Positions 54,749 through 64,000 of a DNA stretch of 64,000 nucleotides are shown here, in pieces (the first letter of the stretch is position 1; the number at the start of each line of letters is the position of its first letter). Under the pieces are notes generated by a model. The model made no database searches. It saw nothing but the letters and a program-made list of their open reading frames with translations, and was not told where the DNA came from. A program made the translations under genes and the position numbers. This DNA comes from Caldicellulosiruptor morganii (lineage in GTDB: Bacteria; Bacillota; Thermoanaerobacteria; Caldicellulosiruptorales; Caldicellulosiruptoraceae): positions 1,632,001 to 1,696,000 of the forward strand of contig NZ_CP113865.1 in assembly GCF_026810225.1 (NCBI RefSeq), written 5' to 3'.

Positions 54749-55963
54749 TTACTGCACACCTATGCTTCCGTACATCTTGAACATCGGCAGGTAAATTGAT
54801 ACCATCAAGAATCCTATCATTACAGCTAACAGTACAATCATCAATGGCTCAAAAATTGTGGTAAGCCTTGTTACCTGATTCTCCACCTCATTTTCAAAGT
54901 AATCAGCAGCTTTTGTTAGCATTAGCTCAACATTGCCACTTTCCTCACCTGTTCTTATCATAATCTCAAGCAGTCGGGGAAATACAGGAACCTGACTGAT
55001 GGGGTCACTCAGCCCCTGCCCGCTTTCTACCATTTCAATTATCTTCTCAAATTCCTTTTCAATGTATTTATTCGTCAAAACATTCCTTGTAGTCTCCAGA
55101 GCTATTACAAGGCTCACACCGGCAGAAAGCATGGTCCCCAGAGTTCTTGCAAATCTGACAACTATCTGCCCCAGAATCACATTCCCTACCAGTGGAATTT
55201 TTAATTTGAACCTGTCAATATAATATCCTCCCTTTTCGCTGGCTTTTGCAAAATAGTAGGCAAAAATCAGAGCTAAAACTACCAGAACTATTATTATCAA
55301 GTTTGAAGTTAAAAATTCACTGACTCCTATCAACAGTCTGGTTGGTGCTGGAAGGTCAACATTCAGCTCCTTAAATATCTTAACAAATGTAGGTATAACA
55401 ATCAGCAACATCAAAACTGCAACCGCTAAACCTATCAATATGACAAGCACGGGGTAAATCAATGCATTGACTATTTTCTGCCTGAGCTTCATTTCCTTTT
55501 CAAAGTGGGTTGCCATTCTGTCAAACGCTTCATCAAGAGAACCCGACATCTCACCGGCTGCAATGGTGTTAATAAGAATTGCCGGAAATCTTCCTTTTTT
55601 TTCTTCCAGTGCTGCCGATAAAACAGTCCCACCTTTAACCTTCTGACTTATATCTTCGATATCTTTCCCGAGATTTTTTCCTTTGAATTGCTCGGCAACA
55701 ACCTCCAGAGCTGTCACAAGCGGAATACCCGACATCAGCATTGTGGCCATTTGTCTGCAAAAAATGGATAAATCTTTTAAAGCTATCTTTTTTCTAAATG
55801 ATGGTGCTATTTCCTTTTGCAAAACTCCTTTTTCTCTTAAATCAACTACATAAAGATTTCTCCTTTTCAGACTTTCAGAAGCGCTTTCAGGAGTATCAGC
55901 AATCAATGACCCTTTTATCTCTTTACCCGTCTCATCAAGAGCAGTAAATATGTATTCGGGCAT
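54749..55963 (-). CDS. pilC: Type IV pilus inner-membrane platform protein PilC
   Basis: The 404-residue protein has two GspF domains (~70-190 and ~270-395) each followed by membrane helices, with typical motifs FCRQMATMLMSGIPLV and FARTLGTMLSAGVSLV. It links the ATPases PilB and PilT to the growing pilus. Length is normal. Confidence 0.94.
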   Translation of the reverse strand: MPEYIFTALDETGKEIKGSLIADTPESASESLKRRNLYVVDLREKGVLQKEIAPSFRKKIALKDLSIFCRQMATMLMSGIPLVTALEVVAEQFKGKNLGKDIEDISQKVKGGTVLSAALEEKKGRFPAILINTIAAGEMSGSLDEAFDRMATHFEKEMKLRQKIVNALIYPVLVILIGLAVAVLMLLIVIPTFVKIFKELNVDLPAPTRLLIGVSEFLTSNLIIIVLVVLALIFAYYFAKASEKGGYYIDRFKLKIPLVGNVILGQIVVRFARTLGTMLSAGVSLVIALETTRNVLTNKYIEKEFEKIIEMVESGQGLSDPISQVPVFPRLLEIMIRTGEESGNVELMLTKAADYFENEVENQVTRLTTIFEPLMIVLLAVMIGFLMVSIYLPMFKMYGSIGVQ

Positions 55964-56012
55964 CTTAAACCTTCTCCCCTTTTAAATTTTACTTTGAATG
56001 TTTAATCTTACC

Positions 56013-57071
56013 TCAAGCAGACAATAACTTTTCCATATAGTCGAAATCAGTTGCATGAGCATATGCATCATCTCTTGTAATAAGCCCTCGTTTGTAAAGT
56101 TCTATCAAAGACTGTTCCATAGTTATCATACCAACCCGCTGATGTGTTTGAATTATGGACGGTATTTGATAAGTCTTGTTCTCTCTAATAAGATTTCTTA
56201 TAGCAGGATTACAAATCATTACCTCTGTTGCAACAACTCGACCTTTTCCATCGCGTCTTGTCAAAAGTTGCTGTGAAACAACACCCTGAAGAACAGTAGA
56301 TAGCTGAACTCTAATCTGCTGCTGTTGATGTGGAGGAAACACGTCAATTATACGATCTATGGTCTTTGCAGCACCAACCGTATGCAGAGTTGAAAACACA
56401 ACGTGACCGGTCTCAGCAGCTGTTAGCGCAATAGAGATGGTTTCCAGATCTCTCATCTCACCAACCAGGATAACATCTGGATCTTCACGCAGTGCTGCTC
56501 TCAGAGCATTAGCAAAGCTTTTTGTATCATTTCCTATTTCCCTCTGATTGATTATACTTTTTTTATGTTTATGCAAATACTCAATAGGATCTTCCAGTGT
56601 TATAATATGTAAATCTCTTTCACTATTCATTATATCAATTAACGAAGCCAGAGTTGTTGATTTACCCGAGCCCGTGGGACCTGTTACCAGTACAAGCCCT
56701 TTATTTAATTTTGTAAATTCTTTTAAAACAGCAGGAAGACCCAGACTTTCAAAAGCTGGTATATTGGCGGTAATCACTCTGAAAGCTATTGAATATGAAC
56801 CACGTTGCTTGTAAGCATTTACTCTGAATCTGCTTACCCCTCTTATACTGTAAGAAAAGTCCAGCTCACCCACCTCTTCAAGTTTGCTGAATTGCTCGGG
56901 AGTCAGAATCTGTCGCACATATTCCTCAACCATCTCGGCGGTGAGATTATCTTCGTCTTCCATTTTCACAAGTTTGCCGTGTATTCGAAAAACAGGTGGC
57001 ACCCCCGGTGTAATATGAATGTCAGACGCGTTTTTTAGAAATGCTTCTGTCAGAATCTCATTTATATGCAT
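56013..57071 (-). CDS. pilT: Pilus retraction ATPase PilT
   Basis: The 352-residue hexameric ATPase has Walker A GPTGSGKSTTLA, Asp box DPIEYLH, Walker B DVILVGEMRD, and the PilT hallmark AIRNLIRENK near residue 290. It depolymerises pili, providing twitching or tension. Its presence argues that these pili are dynamic rather than static secretion pseudopili. Confidence 0.95.
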   Translation of the reverse strand: MHINEILTEAFLKNASDIHITPGVPPVFRIHGKLVKMEDEDNLTAEMVEEYVRQILTPEQFSKLEEVGELDFSYSIRGVSRFRVNAYKQRGSYSIAFRVITANIPAFESLGLPAVLKEFTKLNKGLVLVTGPTGSGKSTTLASLIDIMNSERDLHIITLEDPIEYLHKHKKSIINQREIGNDTKSFANALRAALREDPDVILVGEMRDLETISIALTAAETGHVVFSTLHTVGAAKTIDRIIDVFPPHQQQQIRVQLSTVLQGVVSQQLLTRRDGKGRVVATEVMICNPAIRNLIRENKTYQIPSIIQTHQRVGMITMEQSLIELYKRGLITRDDAYAHATDFDYMEKLLSA

Positions 57072-57107
57072 AACTTGTATAACCTCCTTTTACCTCATAA
57101 CTCCCTC

Positions 57108-58826
57108 TTATGATTCTATCGCATAGGTAACTTTTAAAAACTCCTCCACTGAAGTAATCCCCGATAAAACCCTTTCTCTACATGCTTCTTTCAGTGTCTT
57201 CATCCCTTCTTTTATGGCCAATTCTTTTATTTCTTCACTGCTCACGTCCTTTTTGTTTATCAGCTTTCTCAATTCCCTCGTTACCAACAATATCTCATAT
57301 ATACCTGTTCGTCCAAAATAACCTTTACCCTCACAAATATGACAGCCATCCTTCTTATATAATTTTACCACATTTTCAGATTCAATATCAAGAAGCATTT
57401 TTTCTTCCTCATTTGCTTCATATTCTACCTTGCAGTACGGGCAAAGTTTTCGAACAAGACGCTGAGAAATTACCCCGACCAGTGAAGAGCTGATGAGAAA
57501 GTTATCAATCCCCATATCAACCAGGCGTGTAACAGCACTTGCTGCATCATTTGTATGAATGGTGGATAGCACCAAATGCCCTGTAATAGCAGCTCTTATT
57601 GCCATATCAGCCGTCTCTTTATCTCGAATCTCACCGATCATAATTATATCCGGGTCCTGCCTCAAAATTGAACGAAGAGCGGCTGCAAACGTAAGACCTG
57701 CCTTTACGTTCACTTCAACCTGATTGATGCCTTCAATTGTACTCTCAACAGGGTCCTCAACAGTTATAATGTTTCTTAATCCTGTATTAAGTTCATTCAA
57801 AATGGTGTACAAAGTTGTTGACTTACCACTTCCAGTAGGTCCACATACAAGTATAATTCCATGCGGTGCTGCTATTAATTTTTCATACTTTTCCAAATCA
57901 TCCTTTGTCAAACCCAGTTCAGTTTTGGATTTCACAAAAGCACTTTTATCTATAACTCTCACAACTATCTTTTCCCCAAAAACTGTTGGCAACGAAGAAA
58001 TTCTCATATCATAAATCCTGTCATAAAGGATATAGGTGGTTCTTCCATCCTGAGGTACCCTTTTCTCAGCAATATCCATGTTTCCAACAACTTTTATTCT
58101 CGCAGTTAAAGAAGGTAAAATTGAAATGTCAAGCTTTAAAACATCATATAAAACTCCATCAATTCTATAGCGAACTTTCACATGGTTTTCAAAAGGCTCA
58201 ATATGAATATCACTTGCTCTTGAAGTTATTGCCTGCTCAAAAATGGAATTTACAAGCCGCACAACAGGCCCCTCTGTGCCGTCCTCTAACCCAAGCTGAA
58301 ACCTGGGAGTAATTTGAACTCTCCGTCCAGCCGTCTCTCTCTCAGAAGTTTCTTTCTGCAGTTCTTCCACCGCTTTCAATGTTTCCTGCTTTCCATAGTA
58401 TCTTTCAATAGCTCTTATTATATCCGATGCTCTTGCAATTCTTGGCACTACCCTTCTCCCTGAATAAATTTCAACATCTTCAATAGCGAAAATATTCAAA
58501 GGATCTGCCATAGCTACAATTAAATTGTCCTCTTCGTCAAAACCCACCGGAATAAGTGTATGTCTTCTGGCTAACTGCTCTGACACAAAATCTATTGCTT
58601 TGGGATCTATTGGATAAATATCCAATTTAATGTGAGGTATCCCCAGTTGAAATTCAAGCAGTTCTACCAGTTCGTCTTCACTTATTATTCCTTTTTCAAC
58701 CAGAATCTCACCAAGCTTCTTATTGGTCTCTTTTTGCAACTGTAATATTTCTTCCAACTGCTGAGGAGTTATTATTTTTGATTCAACCAGAATATCTCCA
58801 ATACGTTTTCTTTCCCGTGGCATCAA
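57108..58826 (-). CDS. pilB: Pilus extension ATPase PilB
   Basis: The 572-residue protein has an N-terminal MshEN/GspE-N domain (~5-150), of the type that can bind cyclic-di-GMP in some PilB/MshE proteins, then the ATPase core with GPTGSGKSTTLYTI, Walker B DIIMIGEIRD, and the C-terminal zinc site with CPYC and CHIC pairs. It powers pilus assembly. Its ATG overlaps the stop of the upstream REC-fusion gene by 4 bases, suggesting coupled expression. Confidence 0.95.
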   Translation of the reverse strand: MMPRERKRIGDILVESKIITPQQLEEILQLQKETNKKLGEILVEKGIISEDELVELLEFQLGIPHIKLDIYPIDPKAIDFVSEQLARRHTLIPVGFDEEDNLIVAMADPLNIFAIEDVEIYSGRRVVPRIARASDIIRAIERYYGKQETLKAVEELQKETSERETAGRRVQITPRFQLGLEDGTEGPVVRLVNSIFEQAITSRASDIHIEPFENHVKVRYRIDGVLYDVLKLDISILPSLTARIKVVGNMDIAEKRVPQDGRTTYILYDRIYDMRISSLPTVFGEKIVVRVIDKSAFVKSKTELGLTKDDLEKYEKLIAAPHGIILVCGPTGSGKSTTLYTILNELNTGLRNIITVEDPVESTIEGINQVEVNVKAGLTFAAALRSILRQDPDIIMIGEIRDKETADMAIRAAITGHLVLSTIHTNDAASAVTRLVDMGIDNFLISSSLVGVISQRLVRKLCPYCKVEYEANEEEKMLLDIESENVVKLYKKDGCHICEGKGYFGRTGIYEILLVTRELRKLINKKDVSSEEIKELAIKEGMKTLKEACRERVLSGITSVEEFLKVTYAIES

Positions 58827-61800
58827 ATACTCTCTCCTTTAACGAAAATATAAATCTCATCTTTTTCTTTCAGTATATCATTTAAGGAAATACCTCTTTT
58901 CAAAGCCAAATATAGTTTCCATACTTCTCCAGACAAGTCATTGTCCAGGGCAAAATAATTCAAAATATTGCCATTCAACACAATGGAATCACTTGTTATC
59001 ATAGCTTCTGTTTTGGGAATATAGAATATTATCAGATTATTCTCTGCAATAATATTTTCCTCTACCTTTTCTACATTCAAATTCCTTAAAACAATTTCCT
59101 CTTCATTTATTATAATCTCACATTTTTCAACATCAAATCTAACAATCAGATTGCTTCCTTCCTGAATGATATTTATCTTCGAATACACTTTCTCAATCTC
59201 CAAAACAACATCTTCACCAATCATTTCAATTTCTATCTTCCTGACAATGCCTCTTTCAAAGTTATCAGGTAATTTTACTCCATCCCCCAAAACAACTTCA
59301 CCCAAGTTCAAAACCAAATGACTATCTTTTGTAAAACTTTCCTTCAAGCCAACATTATTAACATTAAAGTTCAAAATTAACTCAAACCTCAATGCTCCCT
59401 GGAAAATTTTTATTTCCTGAAGCACAGGACACTTCTCGATGGTAAATTCAACAGAAGAACTGTCTTTTCTGTTCAGGCGAACAATCGTGTTGGCTGTAAA
59501 TGCAACTCTGTATCCATCTTCTTTAATAATTTGATATTTTCTAATGACATAATTTTTCTCTAAATATGTTATACCCGGTCTTAAATATATGTCTTTCCTT
59601 TTTATTTGTAAGTTAACAGTTTGTTCCTCAATGTCATTATTAAGTTCAACTTCCTGCCACTTTAAAGCAGGAACTTTAACACTGACTTTATCTTCATCCT
59701 CCTCAATCACTATTTCAACCGGCAACAATCTGAATTCAATTTCAAGACCAGCATCTATCCTTTCAATTTCAAAATCTTCAACTGACGTCTTAACTTTAAC
59801 ATAAGCATTATAATTATCTTCATCAAACAGAATCCATTCGATACAATGATCTGTAAAATCTATGTGTCTACTTTCAATTTTACCCAAAGAAGCTTCTTTA
59901 AAAGTTATATTTAATATGCTTTCACTTTTTTCATAATTCCACTCAAAATTTAACTCTCCTTCTCCTTTGATCTTTAAATATGCCTTACCCTCTTTTTCTT
60001 CATACTCAAATGAATTAACCTTATTGAGTTTCCTTACAGGAACTATATAAATGTCTGTAGAAGTTTTATCCCTGGATAATTCAACTCTGTATTTACACTT
60101 TCCTTTTAAACCAATCTTGCCTTCATAACCTTCTGATATTTTGTTCACTTCTATGTAACTAACTGTTTCACCTTCGATGGTATCTATCATTGGATCTTTT
60201 ATTAAATTTACAAACCTATTTTTTACTTTAAAATATAACTCGTTTGTTTCTGCTAAAAATTCAACCATCAGCTCATCGGGTTTAATATTTTGAAAAACAA
60301 CACTTTCCTGGAATATATTAAACAAAATAAACGCTCTGTTTGGTTTCAAGGAAATTAGATTCTTGCCCTTCTGTTTGATAAAGTTAACTTTTTTAATAGG
60401 AGTGTAAATAATAATACATGCCTGATTTTTTTCACTATCATAAACAACTTTCAAACTTTCGATTGGTTCTTCATTAAATGTAAATTCTTTGCTCAACAAT
60501 TCCTCTGAAACCATAAAACCATTCAGAAACACATAAACAATATTTTTGTCCTGTTCCTGTTCAATATCTGCCGAAACATTGGAGGAGTTAGTAATTAATT
60601 CAAGCAACGTTTCTTCAGGCGTGTAAAATACATCAATGTCTTTTAGAATTTTAATTTCATTAAATCTTATACCCAGCGAAGTTCTGCCTTCAATTAGCTC
60701 ATAACTTGCTTCGGTTTTGAGTAAAATATTAACTATGTAGTCATTACCTTTTCTGGAGACTACATACCTGTCTATAATGGGATCTTCTACAATCTCCTCA
60801 CCTTCCTGAAAGGTTGCTCCACTTGATACTATTTCAACAACATAATTTTTTTCATTAATCTTATTGATTTTTACACTATTGGGCGATACATTGTCAATCA
60901 TAAGGAATCTCTGAGTCTTGTTGTAGACAACAAGACCCTTGCTTTTTCTGAATATGATAATAAGTCCATCATCCAACTCACGAATGTCAAATTTTCTAAC
61001 ATTAGTCTCTATTGAAATGTATAAATTGCCTTCAACTTCATTTATTTTTACTCTCTCAATGACTCCACTGTTTAATTCATATGTTTCTCTAATTGAAGCC
61101 ATCTTGTGACAATCTTCTATGGTAACCATAATGCCGTTTCTAATCTTCATTCTTCCTATACTATAATTAACCTCTTTTTTGTTAAAATACAGGTTAACTC
61201 TCTCTTCATCATTTATCTGTTCAAACTTAATATCGGTCAAAATGCTGTATTTTGGCGAAGATTCAATCTCAACAGGTGATGTTGAAACATCTTTGTGTTC
61301 CGTCTCTTCTATCTCTTCATGTTTTATTTCTTCTTGCGTACCAAATACATCTCTTGGAATATTTAGAATAACACTGCTGCTTTCTTGTTCATTTACCGGT
61401 ACTGTTTCAATCTTCTGTTCAAGCCCAAAACCATCAAATTGTTGAGAAAGCTGTTGTTGTAAATCTACTTCTTCTTTTTCCTCCGGTATTGTCCCTTTCT
61501 TTTTTCTTTCCAAACTTTTCAGCACTTCCTCCACTTTTTCGCGTGAAAATGGCTTAGTAATATAGCCAGCTGCTCCTTCTCTCAACGCCTCCTTAACAAT
61601 GTCGTGAGTGTTTATAGCTGATATCATAATAACATCTGCAGAAGGATTGATACTCTTGATTTTCCTCAATAATTCAATACCACTCATATCCGGTAGCGTA
61701 ATGTCCAATGTCACAACGTCCGGTGAAAACTCTTTAAGAATCTTTAATGCTTCACTCCCATTTGATGCTTCCCTAACAAGTTCAATACCCAACTCCTGCA

Positions 61801-61858
61801 ATATTCCCTTCAGCACTTTTCTTATAAACACAGCATCGTCCACCATTAAAATTTTCAT
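58823..61858 (-). CDS. Response-regulator receiver domain fused to ~850 residues of repeated beta domains; function unknown
   Basis: Residues 1 to ~118 form a CheY-like receiver: acidic pair in MVDDAVFIRK, phospho-acceptor Asp in TLDITLPDMSG, and conserved Lys in TKPFSREK. An acidic linker (~120-200) follows, then ~800 residues of beta-strand-rich repeats ~85-90 residues long with lines such as IRELDDGLIIIFRK and IERIDAGLEIEFRLL, resembling AMIN-type domains. No signal peptide or membrane helix is seen, so it should be cytoplasmic, unlike ordinary AMIN proteins. No DNA-binding or enzymatic output domain was found. It sits directly before pilB. Confidence 0.75.
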   Translation of the reverse strand: MKILMVDDAVFIRKVLKGILQELGIELVREASNGSEALKILKEFSPDVVTLDITLPDMSGIELLRKIKSINPSADVIMISAINTHDIVKEALREGAAGYITKPFSREKVEEVLKSLERKKKGTIPEEKEEVDLQQQLSQQFDGFGLEQKIETVPVNEQESSSVILNIPRDVFGTQEEIKHEEIEETEHKDVSTSPVEIESSPKYSILTDIKFEQINDEERVNLYFNKKEVNYSIGRMKIRNGIMVTIEDCHKMASIRETYELNSGVIERVKINEVEGNLYISIETNVRKFDIRELDDGLIIIFRKSKGLVVYNKTQRFLMIDNVSPNSVKINKINEKNYVVEIVSSGATFQEGEEIVEDPIIDRYVVSRKGNDYIVNILLKTEASYELIEGRTSLGIRFNEIKILKDIDVFYTPEETLLELITNSSNVSADIEQEQDKNIVYVFLNGFMVSEELLSKEFTFNEEPIESLKVVYDSEKNQACIIIYTPIKKVNFIKQKGKNLISLKPNRAFILFNIFQESVVFQNIKPDELMVEFLAETNELYFKVKNRFVNLIKDPMIDTIEGETVSYIEVNKISEGYEGKIGLKGKCKYRVELSRDKTSTDIYIVPVRKLNKVNSFEYEEKEGKAYLKIKGEGELNFEWNYEKSESILNITFKEASLGKIESRHIDFTDHCIEWILFDEDNYNAYVKVKTSVEDFEIERIDAGLEIEFRLLPVEIVIEEDEDKVSVKVPALKWQEVELNNDIEEQTVNLQIKRKDIYLRPGITYLEKNYVIRKYQIIKEDGYRVAFTANTIVRLNRKDSSSVEFTIEKCPVLQEIKIFQGALRFELILNFNVNNVGLKESFTKDSHLVLNLGEVVLGDGVKLPDNFERGIVRKIEIEMIGEDVVLEIEKVYSKINIIQEGSNLIVRFDVEKCEIIINEEEIVLRNLNVEKVEENIIAENNLIIFYIPKTEAMITSDSIVLNGNILNYFALDNDLSGEVWKLYLALKRGISLNDILKEKDEIYIFVKGESI

Positions 61859-61878
61859 AACATTGCCACCCCTCTACC

Positions 61879-62901
61879 CTATAATTCACTAACTTTTTCT
61901 TTAAATACTTTAATTTTAGATGATTCTTTCAAATTTTTTAAAAATAAGTTAAATACTTCATTTTTCTTGTTTTTCAATACAATTGACCTTATTTCATCCT
62001 TAACTTCTTCCAGGGGAATTGTCTTAACATCAATTACCTTGACAATATGATATCCCAAATTGGTCTTTATAATGTTGCTAAGCTCACCTTTTGAAAGTTT
62101 AAAAACTTCCTCCTCAAAAACACTGCCATAACTCTGCTCCTTCTCACCTCTTCTAAAGTAATCTATTATACCTCCATTTTTCTTTGTGATGGCATCATCA
62201 GAATACTTTTTCGCAAGCTCAGAAATATCCGCACCATTTTTAATCTCTTTTATAAGTTTTTCAGCCAGTTTTCTCTTCTCAGCTTCTTCGGACCCGTTTT
62301 TTACTTCCAAAAAGATATCATAAATTTTTACTTTTTTGTATGCATTGATATTCTTCATATAATAATCTTTAATCTCACTATCACCTACAGTAACTTTTTG
62401 AGTAACAGCACTATAAAGCTTATTAATCAATCTGGTCTTTTCTAAATCTTTTCGAAAACGATTTTCATCTGATCCTATCTTCTTTAAATATTCATTAAAA
62501 TACTTCAACATCTCAGAATTTGACTTAATATCTGATATGTATTTATCTACTTCTTTCTTTTCCTCACTGCTCAAAGTAATATTTCGTCTCTTTATTTCCT
62601 GCAAACATAATGTTTCTTCAATCAAAACATCAAACAATTCATCCTTCAACAGGTCACGATATTTTTTGCCGTTAATAACCTGATCAAGTATATCCTGCCG
62701 AGAAGAGAATTGTATCGCATTTTCCTTCAAAGTATTGTATCTTATTTTATACTCATTTTTTCTAATTTGAGTATCATTCACCACCAAAACCACTCTATTA
62801 TTGTCAATAAAATTCTTAATGTTCTCTCTGAACAAAACCAAAAGTCCACAAATCAAAATCAGAGCCAAAAATACAAATTTAAATATTCTCCCTTTTCTCA
62901 C
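61879..62901 (-). CDS. Membrane-anchored parvulin-type peptidyl-prolyl isomerase (PrsA/SurA-like)
   Basis: About 340 residues from GTG 62901, 8 bases after AGGAG; a longer in-frame start at 62943 lacks a ribosome site. An N-terminal membrane anchor is followed by a SurA-like chaperone region (VVNDTQIRKNEYKI) and a parvulin domain with KKYSDDAITKKNGG and LGYHIVKVID. It helps fold exported proteins outside the membrane, perhaps the pilins or the large glucanase encoded downstream. Confidence 0.88.
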   Translation of the reverse strand: MRKGRIFKFVFLALILICGLLVLFRENIKNFIDNNRVVLVVNDTQIRKNEYKIRYNTLKENAIQFSSRQDILDQVINGKKYRDLLKDELFDVLIEETLCLQEIKRRNITLSSEEKKEVDKYISDIKSNSEMLKYFNEYLKKIGSDENRFRKDLEKTRLINKLYSAVTQKVTVGDSEIKDYYMKNINAYKKVKIYDIFLEVKNGSEEAEKRKLAEKLIKEIKNGADISELAKKYSDDAITKKNGGIIDYFRRGEKEQSYGSVFEEEVFKLSKGELSNIIKTNLGYHIVKVIDVKTIPLEEVKDEIRSIVLKNKKNEVFNLFLKNLKESSKIKVFKEKVSEL

Positions 62902-62962
62902 AATCTTCTCTCCTTTACATTTTTTAGTTATAAAACAAAACACCTTCTCACCATATTATATC

Positions 62963-63157
62963 TTACTTAAAAAAATCTTTAAACTTTTCAGCTTTGATAT
63001 ACTTTTTGCCCAAAAAAACACCCACTCCAACCGCCAGCAACAAAATTACAGTTTTAAGAATTCCTATTTCAAAAATCAAAAGAACTATAATCAGCGCTAT
63101 AACTCCACCAATAATTTTGCCAAAATTTGAATAAAGAAAATCATCAAATTTGTTCAT
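62963..63157 (-). CDS. DUF2273-like small membrane protein
   Basis: The 64-residue protein has two hydrophobic helices (~12-30 and ~34-50) and the pattern GKIIGGVIALIIVLL...KTVILLLAVGVGVFLGKKY, like the DUF2273 proteins usually found beside Asp23. No Asp23 gene is present in the window. It is preceded by GGGGGAG and a promoter, and is the first gene of the long minus-strand pilus unit. Confidence 0.65.
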   Translation of the reverse strand: MNKFDDFLYSNFGKIIGGVIALIIVLLIFEIGILKTVILLLAVGVGVFLGKKYIKAEKFKDFFK

Positions 63158-63256
63158 TATTTTACTCCCCCTTCTTGCTCTTGAACAATTGCTACATTAA
63201 TTCTTCTTGTTTTCATTTTTAACTTTTTACATTATGACCAAGTGCGATTATATTAA

Positions 63257-63285
63257 ATTATAGTGCAATAATATAAAAATTTCAA
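63257..63285 (-). promoter_or_regulatory. Promoter likely driving the pilus-glucanase unit
   Basis: On the minus strand TTGAAA (63280-63285), a 17-base spacer and TATAAT (63257-63262) stand ~100 bases upstream of the DUF2273-like gene. No internal terminator was seen down to 40.95 kb, though internal promoters are likely over 22 kb. Confidence 0.6.
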
Positions 63286-63409
63286 CATTAAATATTAGAT
63301 CTGCCTCTCTCAATATATCTTGTTTGTTGTAAAATTAAATGCAACAGGGGTCATAAATTATCATTTCTTAAATTAATTCAGCTCAAAATCGAAAAAATTT
63401 TTCATATGA

Positions 63410-63596
63410 TAACATTGAAGAATATTTGCAAAGAAGAAAAGATTACAATTTTCCTGACCCACCAGACAGATGTTCTTATCCTGACTGCAGGGGCAGAGTA
63501 AAACTAAAAAAGCACGATTTTTACTATCTCACTGAACTTTTAAAATCTAAAGATATCATTCTTCATCAAATGAATGAGAAGAAAGTGAAATAGAAC
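63410..63596 (+). pseudogene. Degenerate insertion-sequence fragment with cysteine motif joined to ISL3 5' end
   Basis: An open stretch without a start reads FPDPPDRCSYPDCRGRVKL, a zinc-binding-like motif of an unidentified family, and runs into LTELLKSKDIIL, the ISL3 5' coding seen at 40.8 kb. A stop interrupts it at ~63592. It looks like nested IS debris. Confidence 0.4.
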
Positions 63597-63597
63597 T

Positions 63598-63885
63598 TTG
63601 CATAAGTCAGGGACAAAATCCCATAAATGTAATAAATATAGTAATATTACAACTAAGCTACATGATTATCACAAACAGAAGGTAAAAGACATACCTATAA
63701 TGGGCAAGAAAACATATTTGATTATAAGAAAGAGAATATATGTCTGCTATGTTTACTGGACTTTAGAAAATTTGAGAAAAATAGTACAAAAGGAATTAGG
63801 AAGTAATTTGAGAAAGTATTTTAAGAGGAGCAGGAAATTATTATTGAAGAGTTATGAAGAACTTGAACCTGAGCAAAGAGAATAA
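63598..63885 (+). pseudogene. ISL3 transposase remnant with internal deletion
   Basis: The frame joins an ISL3 N-terminal piece (HDYHKQKVKDIPIMGKK, RIYVC) directly to a C-terminal piece (WTLENLRKIVQKELG, LLLKSYEELEPEQRE). The catalytic centre is missing, and the N-terminal CxxC pair has become KCNKYSN. Further C-terminal sequence with stops continues to the window edge. Homologous to the fragment at 40430-40915. Confidence 0.65.
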
Positions 63886-64000
63886 TTAGAAGTAATGTTT
63901 TTCTGCAACCAAGATTTGAAAAAAAGCCCATCAGCTCAAAGAAGAATTTAAGAGAGTGTTAAAGAGCAGTAATTCTGAAGAAGCAAGACTCATATTAAAA

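Noticed and set aside
58823-61858. Secretin PilQ
   Set aside because: AMIN-like repeats suggested it, but there is no signal peptide and no secretin domain, and a receiver domain is at the N-terminus.

Overview
The window looks like a chromosomal segment of a thermophilic, low-GC, cellulolytic Firmicute, most likely Caldicellulosiruptor or a close relative. The grounds are AT-rich DNA, Gram-positive style genes (YwlE-like phosphatase, CwlD, PrsW, DUF1385, YsxC), a giant multi-modular GH10/CBM3/GH5 glucanase beside a complete type IV pilus locus, and abundant IS elements. No rRNA, tRNA or CRISPR array was seen. The genus call is an inference from gene content, not a database match.

Layout. 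1-1861: start of a NuoL/EchA-like proton-pumping subunit running off the left edge, with a Rex-like operator upstream. 2.0-9.2 kb: HAD phosphatase, cell-wall amidase, argC-argB, and a tsaC-ywlE-rlmH operon. 9.5-18.5 kb: motAB (behind a sigma-D-type promoter inside prfA), then the prfA-prmC-DUF1385-rpmE block, prsW, ogg, cwlD and rho, with clear hairpin terminators. 18.7-22.9 kb: galT-galK-galE and an AraC/PocR regulator. 22.9-26.3 kb: a TudS-like DUF523 protein, ysxC and lon, where lon carries a frameshift.

26.3-40.9 kb is a mobile-element-rich zone. It contains a TnpB element lodged just upstream of lon, a complete 1.94-kb IS inserted in glpP with a 6-bp target duplication, an Fe-alcohol dehydrogenase, two secreted beta-propeller-like proteins, an IS110 element with a long structured 5' leader (candidate bridge RNA), an ABC-2 transporter cluster flanked by ~280-bp direct repeats, and an ISL3 remnant fused to a decayed MMPL/RND exporter.

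41-63.2 kb reads as one long minus-strand unit: DUF2273 protein, parvulin foldase, a response regulator fused to a very long beta-rich region, pilB, pilT, pilC, two pilins, pilD, comFB, two pseudopilins, pilM, pilN, pilO, a pilV-like pseudopilin, a PilX-like protein with a beta-helix-like body, and then the 1.73-kresidue glucanase. Together they suggest a machine that displays an adhesin on pili and secretes a cellulase/xylanase from the same transcription unit. The last 0.6 kb holds another decayed ISL3 copy.

The best candidates for something undescribed are the REC-beta-repeat fusion with ComFB inside the pilus operon, and the PilX/beta-helix protein next to the glucanase. The putative guide RNAs of the IS110 and TnpB elements also deserve a look.
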